Source of the DNA: Elusimicrobiota bacterium
Lineage (GTDB): Bacteria; Omnitrophota; Gorgyraeia; Zapsychrales; Fredricksoniimonadaceae
Direction: 5' to 3'
Assembly (NCBI GenBank): GCA_012514595.1
Contig: JAAYZZ010000104.1
Span: 1-6,045 of the forward strand
Length of the DNA stretch: 6,045 bases
A program made the position numbers and the translations under genes. Positions 1 through 5,721 of this stretch are shown piece by piece. Under the pieces are notes generated by a model. That model was not told where the DNA came from and ran no database searches. It saw only the letters and a list, made by a program, of their open reading frames with translations. The stretch's first letter is position 1; the number at the start of each line of letters is the position of its first letter.

Positions 1-1079
1 CCCACCGCATTCATGAAGATAAAGGGCTTGCGCACCTCATCGAGCGTGTTCTGGTACCCGCCAGGGGCCTTGCCTTTTCGGCTGGCAAGGTCCAAGAGCC
101 CGTGCGAGCGCATGTCCTCATACAGCTCCGCGAGGTCCTGATCGATCCCCCGGACAATCCGCCCCACGCCTTCTTCAAGGCGGGACACCTCCGAGAAAGG
201 CCTGAGCGCAGGGCGAGAAAGGACATCCACGGCCGTGTCCCACGGACGAAGGCTTTCCACGCCAAGGCACTGCCTGCGACGCCTGTCGATCTCATGACGG
301 ATCGGGACGATAATATCGCGGACAGAGCGATGATAGGTCTTGCAGTCATCGGGCGTATAGTCGAAACGGTGATAGGCCGCGAACTGATAATCGCGGAAAT
401 TCTTAAAGCCGGCGTTGCGGGCGACCTGTTCCCGAAGACCCCTCATGTCGTCAAAGATCCGCTCGATCCTGTTCTCGTCCCTGCGACGCCTCTCGGCGAC
501 CGCGCGCCAGGCCCTCTCCCGAAGAGGCCGGTCGGTCTCAAGGAGAAATCGCGACATCTCCGGCAGGGTTCGTTCCTTCCCGTCAAAATGAACGGTCATC
601 GCGCCCGTCACGGCCTGGTACTCCTGAGAGAGAAGAGAGATCTTTGTCTGCACGGGGATATTCTCGGCCCTAAAGATCTTCACATCCGCCTCGGCCTCCC
701 GCACATAGACACCGTAGCGCAACGGATCCAGCTGAAATCGCTCGCTCAGGGCGAAGAACTTCTCATCCAGCCGGTGCTCCCTCTCCTTGGCCAAAGGCTC
801 GATCGTCTCTACAAAATCCTGATACGCCTTGGCCCGTACCGCATCCGCCGTGTCACAGGTCATTTCGATATAAAGAATGCTTCCGGCCTGACCGATCCCG
901 GCGGCCAACTCAGACCTGTCAAGAACCCAGGTCTCGAAGTCGGAGACAGAAGCGATAGCCCGCGCATCAAGATCATCATAAAGAGACCGCAGGGTCTCCG
1001 GATCGGACAGCACCGCTTCAGCCGGGAGCCAGTTCCGGGCAACCAGGGGCTTCAATTTAAGAAAACGCTCATCCGTCAT
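1..1079 (-). CDS. M3-family oligoendopeptidase (PepF-like), N-terminal part, cut by left window edge
   Basis: Reading the minus strand from an ATG at 1079 gives an uninterrupted frame of 359 residues that leaves the window at base 1. The protein matches the M3 zinc metallopeptidase family, cytosolic enzymes that cut short peptides. Family-typical stretches are the helical N-terminal region with LYIEMTCDT (69-77), the LRERAWRAV segment (186-194), ARNAGFKNFRDYQF (220-233), and the approach to the active site, GGYQNTLDEVRKPFIFMNAV (340-359). In this family the HExxH zinc site follows roughly 20 residues later, so it lies just outside the window and catalytic competence cannot be checked. The start is supported by GGAGG at 1085-1089, five bases upstream of the ATG, and by a promoter-like pair further upstream. 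It is transcribed divergently from rpmB. Family assignment is confident; the exact subgroup and substrate are not known. Confidence 0.9.
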   Translation of the reverse strand, partial: MTDERFLKLKPLVARNWLPAEAVLSDPETLRSLYDDLDARAIASVSDFETWVLDRSELAAGIGQAGSILYIEMTCDTADAVRAKAYQDFVETIEPLAKEREHRLDEKFFALSERFQLDPLRYGVYVREAEADVKIFRAENIPVQTKISLLSQEYQAVTGAMTVHFDGKERTLPEMSRFLLETDRPLRERAWRAVAERRRRDENRIERIFDDMRGLREQVARNAGFKNFRDYQFAAYHRFDYTPDDCKTYHRSVRDIIVPIRHEIDRRRRQCLGVESLRPWDTAVDVLSRPALRPFSEVSRLEEGVGRIVRGIDQDLAELYEDMRSHGLLDLASRKGKAPGGYQNTLDEVRKPFIFMNAV

Positions 1080-1114
1080 CTCTTCCTCCCTGTTTCTGAA
1101 TAAAAATCCGGGCT

Positions 1115-1142
1115 ATTATGTCACACCTCCGAGAGGAATCAA
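1115..1142 (-). promoter_or_regulatory. Putative sigma70-type promoter of the M3 peptidase gene
   Basis: On the minus strand, TTGATT (1142-1137, four of six consensus bases) is followed after 16 bases by CATAAT (1120-1115, five of six). Transcription would begin near 1108, giving a leader of about 29 bases that includes the GGAGG ribosome site. The spacer contains a small CCTC/GAGG inverted repeat (1126-1136), too short to call an operator. Prediction by pattern only. Confidence 0.5.
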
Positions 1143-1177
1143 TCACATATTCGCCGCACACAACCCCCAAAATGAGC

Positions 1178-1205
1178 TTGACAACAAGGGCTCATCCATT
1201 AAAAT
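1178..1205 (+). promoter_or_regulatory. Putative strong sigma70-type promoter of rpmB
   Basis: A perfect TTGACA at 1178-1183 is followed after 16 bases by TAAAAT (1200-1205, five of six consensus bases). The start of transcription would fall near 1212, leaving a leader of about 38 bases with GAGG at 1241-1244. It is back to back with the M3 peptidase promoter, the two -35 boxes being about 35 bases apart. A strong promoter suits a ribosomal protein gene that stands alone. Confidence 0.7.
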
Positions 1206-1249
1206 TGACTTCTCAAAACCAATGTCACGAAAGAAAGAGCGAGGTTTTT

Positions 1250-1519
1250 ATGGCAAGACGTTGCACAGTTTCCGGCGCGGGCCCGACATCGGGACGCAAA
1301 TATAAAAGACGCGGGATGGTGCGTCGCAAGGGCGGCGCGGGGTCCAAGATCGTCGGAAAGACCCTCCGGGTCATCCGCCCCAACCTGCAGCGCATCAAGA
1401 TCGTTGATGAGAACGGCACGGTCCGTCGTGTCTGGGTCTCGGCTAGGATGATCAAGGCGGGCAAGATCACCAAGGCGGGAAAGGCCTCGGTCAAGCGCGC
1501 CGCAGCGGCTCAAAAGTAA
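1250..1519 (+). CDS. rpmB: 50S ribosomal protein L28
   Basis: This encodes an 89-residue, very basic protein of the large ribosomal subunit. L28 hallmarks are the N-terminal MARRCTVSGAGPTSGRKYKRRG (the C-x-x-[ST]-G...P..G pattern), PNLQRIKI (44-51), and the strand and turn NGTVRRVWVSARMIKAGKI (55-73). Bacterial L28 is often 60-80 residues; this one is longer because of a basic Gly/Lys/Arg segment at about 22-38 and a Lys/Ala tail at about 74-89. Only one cysteine (residue 5) is present, so this is not a four-cysteine zinc form. The frame is open upstream to an ATG at 1118, but the ATG at 1250 is chosen because L28 homology begins there, GAGG lies five bases before it, and the predicted promoter lies downstream of 1118. 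The gene is monocistronic: own promoter, terminator immediately after, and converging with recJ. Confidence 0.95.
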   Translation: MARRCTVSGAGPTSGRKYKRRGMVRRKGGAGSKIVGKTLRVIRPNLQRIKIVDENGTVRRVWVSARMIKAGKITKAGKASVKRAAAAQK

Positions 1520-1542
1520 CTCGCCTCTGCCGAAGAGAAACA

Positions 1543-1574
1543 AAAAAAGCCCTGAGATATCTCAGGGCTTTTTT
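1543..1574. terminator. Bidirectional intrinsic terminator shared by rpmB and recJ
   Basis: GCCCTGAGATATCTCAGGGC (1549-1568) is a perfect palindrome flanked by A7 on the left (1542-1548) and T6 on the right (1569-1574), so the 32-base unit is its own reverse complement. It forms an 8-bp or longer GC-rich stem with a four-base loop and a U tract in either direction. It begins 23 bases after the rpmB stop and ends 15 bases before the recJ stop, exactly between the two converging genes. Confidence 0.95.
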
Positions 1575-1589
1575 ATTGGGCTCTTCCGG

Positions 1590-3275
1590 CTACTTCGTGA
1601 GAACCTTGATATCCTTAAGCGTGATCTGCGGCTGCGGGGCCTTGTTCCAGTCATCGATCGAGAGACTGTAGGCGATATCCACCGCCTGCCCCATCCGGAG
1701 CCCCGCACACAACGGAGCCATTCCAAACCCCAGCGCCTGATGGGTCACGCGGCCATCCGACACCCAGAACTTGACCGTATCCCTCCCCATCACCTTGGGA
1801 CGGCTCTTGACAAGAACACGGCGGGTCACGAACACCGGCGGAGGGTTCGCCTCGCCGTAAGGCTCCAATCGCGACAACCCGCCGATCAACTCCATGCAGA
1901 TCTTCCCCAAAGAAAGTTCCATATCGATATCGAGGACCGGGGCCATATCCTCGACAGAAATATCATTGGCAAAGGCATTGATCCTAGAGCGCAGCTCCTG
2001 CACCATCTCCTGACGGACCCTGAGACCCGCCGCCCTTTTGTGCCCTCCGAATTCCTCGAGGACATCCGCACAGTGCGCGAGCGCCTCGTTCAAATGAAAA
2101 CCCTCCACGGATCGTGCCGACCCCACCCCCAGCCCGTTGTCAAAAGAAATGACCAGGGCCGGACGGCCGTACTTCTCCGCGATCTTGGTCGCGGCGATCC
2201 CCAAGACCCCCTTGTGCCATTTCTCTCCAGGGACCACCAGGACCTTGTCGTTGAGGATCCCCGTATCCGCCTCGATGAAGGCGATCGCTTCATCGAAGAC
2301 CGACCCCTGAAGTTTCTGGCGCTCCCTGTTGTGCGCCTCCAGCATCATCGCCAGCGACAACGACGTCCCCTCATCCTGGGACAGCAAAAGGTCGAGCGAT
2401 GTGTTGGCCGTGCCCATCCGGCCGGCCGCATTGAGGCGAGGCCCCAGCACAAACCCGATCGTGTGCGAACTGGCCGTCTTTCCCTCGACCCGCGCGGAAC
2501 GGATCAGGGCCCGCACCCCGGGCTTTTGACTCTTTGTGATCTGAGGAAGCCCCAGCCGGACAAAGACCCTGTTCTCATCCCGTAACGGCGCCACATCGGC
2601 GACCGTCCCCATGGCGATGAGGTCCAGATCCTCCTCCGGGAACGACCCGGTCAAGGCCTGGATGAACTTGGCCACGATCCCGACGGCGGCAAGGTCCCGG
2701 AACGGATACGAACACCCCGGCTGTTTGGGATCGATCACCGCCCTTGCCGAAGGCACACGCCCTCCTTCCGCCTCGTGATGGTCCAGGACAACGGCATCCA
2801 CGCCTTCACCGGAGAGCGCCTCGATCTCCTCAAAAGAGGTGATCCCGCAATCCACCGTGATGATGAGCGTGACTCCCGCGTCTTTCACCGTCGGAATGAT
2901 CTCAAGGTTGAGCCCGTACCCCTCCTCCATCCGGTGCGGGATGTAGGTCATCACATCCGCCCCCTGGCGGCGCAAGGCTCGACAAAGGACCGCGGAAGAG
3001 GTCACCCCGTCCACATCATAATCCCCATAGATCATGACCTTTTCCTTGCGGTCGATCGCCCGACGGACACGCTCGATCGCGGGGACCATGTCTTTAAAAA
3101 GAAAAGGGTCGTGAAGATCAGACAGGCGGGGTGTGAGGAAGCGATCCGCCTCGCCAGGATCCGCAATGCCCCGCGTCCAGAGCACCTGAGCCAGGACCGG
3201 ATGCACCCCCAGCGTCTGGAGGAAATCAGGATCCGGAAGGGCCGGAGATTTTCGAAGACGCCAGATCTTAGACAT
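1590..3275 (-). CDS. recJ: Single-stranded-DNA-specific exonuclease RecJ
   Basis: RecJ degrades single-stranded DNA 5' to 3' in recombinational and mismatch repair. Numbered from the GTG at 3278, the 562-residue product is full length for the family. The DHH domain shows DYDVDG (86-91), DCGI (143-146), DHH (166-168) and GTVADVAPL (224-232), which supply the metal-binding aspartates and histidines. RLNAAGRM (281-288), KWHKGVLGIAATKI (353-366) and the DHHA1 signature GGHKRAAG (411-418) follow, then a C-terminal OB-fold region (about 480-560). The start is ambiguous: adjacent GTG (3278) and ATG (3275) codons are both in frame, preceded only by a weak purine-rich AAGAAAGAG. I give the ATG, which removes one residue. 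It is the last gene of the cluster, about 50 bases after argS, and ends at the shared terminator. Confidence 0.96.
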   Translation of the reverse strand: MSKIWRLRKSPALPDPDFLQTLGVHPVLAQVLWTRGIADPGEADRFLTPRLSDLHDPFLFKDMVPAIERVRRAIDRKEKVMIYGDYDVDGVTSSAVLCRALRRQGADVMTYIPHRMEEGYGLNLEIIPTVKDAGVTLIITVDCGITSFEEIEALSGEGVDAVVLDHHEAEGGRVPSARAVIDPKQPGCSYPFRDLAAVGIVAKFIQALTGSFPEEDLDLIAMGTVADVAPLRDENRVFVRLGLPQITKSQKPGVRALIRSARVEGKTASSHTIGFVLGPRLNAAGRMGTANTSLDLLLSQDEGTSLSLAMMLEAHNRERQKLQGSVFDEAIAFIEADTGILNDKVLVVPGEKWHKGVLGIAATKIAEKYGRPALVISFDNGLGVGSARSVEGFHLNEALAHCADVLEEFGGHKRAAGLRVRQEMVQELRSRINAFANDISVEDMAPVLDIDMELSLGKICMELIGGLSRLEPYGEANPPPVFVTRRVLVKSRPKVMGRDTVKFWVSDGRVTHQALGFGMAPLCAGLRMGQAVDIAYSLSIDDWNKAPQPQITLKDIKVLTK

Positions 3276-3326
3276 CACGCTCTTTCTTGCTTATGGAGGA
3301 AGGAACGACCCGATGGATCAGCGAGG

Positions 3327-4994
3327 TCACATCTTTTCAGGCGCCGAGATCCCCAGGATCCCGAGCCCGTTGGCCAGAACGACACGCACCGCATCGATCA
3401 GGGCCAGGCGTTCAGAGGCCAGGATCTTGTCCGCATCAATAACGCGGCAACGGTCATAGAACTTGTGGAACAGGGCGGCCAGGTCCTGCATGTAGCGAGG
3501 CAGCGTCGCGGGATCCAGCTGGCGAGCGCACAACTCCAGCACATCCGAAAACTCTCCCAGTTTCTTCAGAAGGTCGATCTCGCTCTCTTCTGAAAGATGC
3601 GCGATCGTATCCGCGGGAACAAAACCCTCATCCTTTGCCTTTCGGATGATGCTATGGATACGCGCATGGGCGTACTGCACATAATAGACGGGATTCTCCG
3701 GCGCCTGCTTTTTCGCAAGATCAATATCGAACTCCATCTGCTGACTGACCTGGCGCATGAGCATGAAGAACCGCCCCGCATCCGTCCCTACCTCACGGGC
3801 CACTTCCCTCAGCGTGATGAATTCGCCGGCTCGCGTCGACATCCGCAGCTGCTTGCCGTCCCGAAAGATCGTCGCAAGCTGAATGATCAAAACCTCGAGC
3901 GCGCCGGCGTCCTTTCCGAGCGCCTGGGCTGCGGCCTTGATCCGGGGGATGTACCCGTGATGGTCAGGACCGAGGATATCGACGAGAAGATCGAACCCCC
4001 GTTCATATTTATGTTTGTGATAAACGATGTCCGGGGCCAGATAGGTGAAAAGCCCGTCGCTCTTGCGGACCACGCGGTCCTTGTCATCCCCGAAGCGGGT
4101 CGAGGAGAACCACAGGGCCCCTTCTTTTTCATACAGAAATCCCGTCGCCTTCAGATCCTCCAAAGTCTTTACGATCTTATCCGTAGAGGCGACCTGAGAC
4201 TCAAGCGACCAGTTGTCAAAATGGACACGGAAGATCCGGAGGTCCTCCCGGATCACATCCATCAGATAATTCTTTGCAAAGGAACAGTACTCCTCAAAAG
4301 GAACGGCCTCAACATCCGCAAGACCCCCCATCCCCTTCTTCTCTGCAAAAAGCCTGGCAATGTCCCGGATGTACTCCCCCTGATAACAGTCCTCGGGGTA
4401 CTCCACGCTCACCCCGAAATGCTCCCTGGTCCGAAGCTGCACCGAAAGACCAAGGGTCCGGATCTGATTCCCCCCATCATTGACATAGAACTCCCGTTCG
4501 GCATGATGCCCCGTGAAATTCAAGATATTCACCAGGACATCTCCGACCGCGGCCTGACGGGCATGGGCAACGGTCAAAGGCCCTGTCGGGTTGGCCGACA
4601 CGAATTCGACAAGGACCCTGCGTCCTTTTCCCGCCGCAGTGCGGCCATAATCCTTTCCCTTCGTGAGGATCTCAGAGATGAGCGGCCAGTAGGCCGCAGG
4701 CTCCAAATGGAAATTCAGGAACCCCGGGCGTACTGCTTCGACCTCGCGGATCTTCCCCTTCAAAGGAGAATCCGGGATCCTCTTCAGCACTTCCTCTTTC
4801 AGGAGTATCGCGATATCGAAAGGATTCTTGCGCAGGGGTTTTGCCAACTGCAGACACAGACTGCAGGCCAGATCCCCGTGCTCTTTGAGGGACGGAGGCT
4901 CCACAATGACCGAAGGCTTCTCCATTAAGGGCCCCAGCCCCTTCAGAGAAGCCTCGATCAGAGAAATGATCTGGGAACGGATGATGGACAACAT
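3327..4994 (-). CDS. argS: Arginine--tRNA ligase (class I)
   Basis: ArgRS attaches arginine to its tRNA using ATP. The 555-residue product has all three parts: an N-terminal additional domain (about 1-110, with EPPSLKEHGDLAC and VRPGFLNFHL), the Rossmann catalytic core, and a helical DALR anticodon-binding domain (about 430-555, from PVYYVQYAHARI to VLANGLGILGISAPEKM). In the core, SANPTGPLTVAHARQAAVGD (133-152) carries the HIGH-equivalent motif as TVAH, with the first His and the Gly replaced. LRMSTRAG (383-390) takes the KMSKS position, which is usually degenerate in ArgRS. The tRNA-facing FYVNDGGNQI and LGPDHHGYIPR are intact. Although family members with TVAH-type motifs are, as I recall, found in nature, this is from memory. 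The ATG at 4994 lacks a visible Shine-Dalgarno; it starts 27 bases after the rsfS stop. The gene is intact, third of four in the cluster. Confidence 0.96.
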   Translation of the reverse strand: MLSIIRSQIISLIEASLKGLGPLMEKPSVIVEPPSLKEHGDLACSLCLQLAKPLRKNPFDIAILLKEEVLKRIPDSPLKGKIREVEAVRPGFLNFHLEPAAYWPLISEILTKGKDYGRTAAGKGRRVLVEFVSANPTGPLTVAHARQAAVGDVLVNILNFTGHHAEREFYVNDGGNQIRTLGLSVQLRTREHFGVSVEYPEDCYQGEYIRDIARLFAEKKGMGGLADVEAVPFEEYCSFAKNYLMDVIREDLRIFRVHFDNWSLESQVASTDKIVKTLEDLKATGFLYEKEGALWFSSTRFGDDKDRVVRKSDGLFTYLAPDIVYHKHKYERGFDLLVDILGPDHHGYIPRIKAAAQALGKDAGALEVLIIQLATIFRDGKQLRMSTRAGEFITLREVAREVGTDAGRFFMLMRQVSQQMEFDIDLAKKQAPENPVYYVQYAHARIHSIIRKAKDEGFVPADTIAHLSEESEIDLLKKLGEFSDVLELCARQLDPATLPRYMQDLAALFHKFYDRCRVIDADKILASERLALIDAVRVVLANGLGILGISAPEKM

Positions 4995-5021
4995 AAAAAT
5001 TCGGAGGTCAGACAGGAAAGG

Positions 5022-5510
5022 TTACGGCCACTTGATCCTCGGAGCCTCCTGCCAGAGATGGTCCAAGGCGTAAAACTCTCGCGAGTTCCCCTCAAAGATG
5101 TGCACCACGACATGTCCAGTATCCAGAAGGATCCAGCGTCCGCCCGAACTTTCAGGGGAAGACGCGGGAGACCCGCTGCTGAAAGAAAAGAATCGGCCCT
5201 TCTGGGACCTTTCCATTCCCTGCTTGAACTTGATCGGCTGCCCGATCGCCTCAAGCCCCTCGTCGATCCCGTCGGCAATGGCCTTCACATGACGGGAACC
5301 AGTCCCCGTACAAATGACGAAACAGTCGCAGAAATTAACGACCCCCGTCATGTCGAGAATGACGATCTCTTCCGCTTTTTTGTCGGAGGCCAGGGTGGCG
5401 ATCTTCTTGGCCAGCGCTAATGATGTCGACGGAACGCCGATGGCAGTACCCTTTCTGAGAATTATTTCTTCAGTTTCTGGGCCTGATCCTTGCTGAGGAC
5501 CCTCCAGCAC
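5022..5510 (-). CDS. rsfS: Ribosome silencing factor RsfS (Iojap/RsfA family), start uncertain
   Basis: RsfS binds ribosomal protein uL14 and blocks subunit joining in poor growth conditions. The family core is clear: LALAKKIATLASDKKAEEIV (31-50), LDMTG...FCDCFVICTGTGSRHVKAIADGI (52-82), then GGRWILLDTGHVVVHIFEGNSREFYALDHLW (123-153). The longest frame begins at a GTG (5510), has no ribosome site, and overlaps the preceding small gene by 49 bases. Homology starts only near residue 26. No ATG, GTG or TTG lies between the preceding stop and that point, but AGAAAGGG (5456-5449) sits seven bases before an in-frame ATC (5441), which would give 139 residues. An in-frame Ser/Phe-rich insertion at about 102-122 separates two halves that are normally nearly adjacent. 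Function is confident; start is not. Confidence 0.92.
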   Translation of the reverse strand: MLEGPQQGSGPETEEIILRKGTAIGVPSTSLALAKKIATLASDKKAEEIVILDMTGVVNFCDCFVICTGTGSRHVKAIADGIDEGLEAIGQPIKFKQGMERSQKGRFFSFSSGSPASSPESSGGRWILLDTGHVVVHIFEGNSREFYALDHLWQEAPRIKWP

Positions 5511-5632
5511 TCGTGGGTTCCGTGGGGGGATTTGACGACCGCGAAGAAACGGCCGCCCTTCTCCTGGACCTTATACTCTTCGGAGTCGAACTTGTTCTTG
5601 GTCTTCACATCGTAGAATGACAGCTTTTCCAT
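5462..5632 (-). CDS. Small basic protein of unknown function, 56 aa, first gene of the rsfS-argS-recJ cluster
   Basis: I do not recognise this protein. The 56 residues are hydrophilic with 11 Lys and 2 Arg, no transmembrane stretch, no signal peptide and only one Cys. It starts MEKLSFYDVKTKNKF, then YKVQEKGGRFFAVVKS (20-35), then GTHECWRVLSKDQAQKLKK (38-56). The alternation of Val/Phe/Tyr with charged residues suggests a small beta-rich domain followed by a short basic helix; this is inference. The frame is open further upstream to 5725, but the ATG at 5632 is clearly right: AAGGAGG (5644-5638) lies five bases before it and a promoter precedes it at 5669-5697. Its 3' end overlaps the longest possible rsfS frame, which suggests translational coupling. 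Position implies co-expression with translation genes, not a specific role. Confidence 0.82.
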   Translation of the reverse strand: MEKLSFYDVKTKNKFDSEEYKVQEKGGRFFAVVKSPHGTHECWRVLSKDQAQKLKK

Positions 5633-5668
5633 GCGAACCTCCTTGAAATATTGCGAAGAACAGTTTTG

Positions 5669-5697
5669 AGTGTAATAAAGAAGAATATTCCTGTCAA
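5669..5697 (-). promoter_or_regulatory. Putative sigma70-type promoter of the small ORF-rsfS-argS-recJ cluster
   Basis: On the minus strand a perfect TTGACA (5697-5692) is followed after 17 bases by TACACT (5674-5669, four of six consensus bases). Transcription would start near 5662, giving a leader of about 30 bases containing the AAGGAGG ribosome site. The spacer is AT-rich. No comparable promoter was seen in the short gaps further down the cluster, so this is the likely main promoter for all four genes. Confidence 0.7.
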
Positions 5698-5721
5698 TGG
5701 GAGAAAAAACATTCTGCCGCC

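Noticed and set aside
102..1103. Plus-strand ORF of 333 codons
   Set aside because: It lies opposite the M3 peptidase gene, whose translation is clearly family-like over its whole length. The plus-strand product has no recognisable domain, is rich in Arg/Pro/Leu, and has no ribosome site; it is an antisense shadow of GC-rich coding sequence.
1118..1249. 44-residue N-terminal extension of L28
   Set aside because: The upstream start precedes the predicted promoter, has no Shine-Dalgarno, and L28 homology begins exactly at the ATG at 1250, which has GAGG at the right distance.
1740..2585. Plus-strand ORF of 281 codons opposite recJ, and a similar one at 2775-3593
   Set aside because: Both are antisense to recJ and argS coding sequence, with no recognisable motifs or ribosome sites.
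3276..3326. Search for a promoter or attenuator between argS and recJ
   Set aside because: No -35/-10 pair and no convincing hairpin seen in these ~50 bases; treated as a plain intra-operon gap.
3597..4928. Plus-strand ORF of 443 codons opposite argS
   Set aside because: Long, but its product is unlike any protein I know, it has no start signals, and argS on the other strand is unambiguous. The lack of stops follows from the rarity of TTA, CTA and TCA codons in argS.
5701..5721. Possible terminator after the M16 gene (T6 on the minus strand)
   Set aside because: No stable GC-rich hairpin precedes the T-run, so it does not meet the pattern of an intrinsic terminator.
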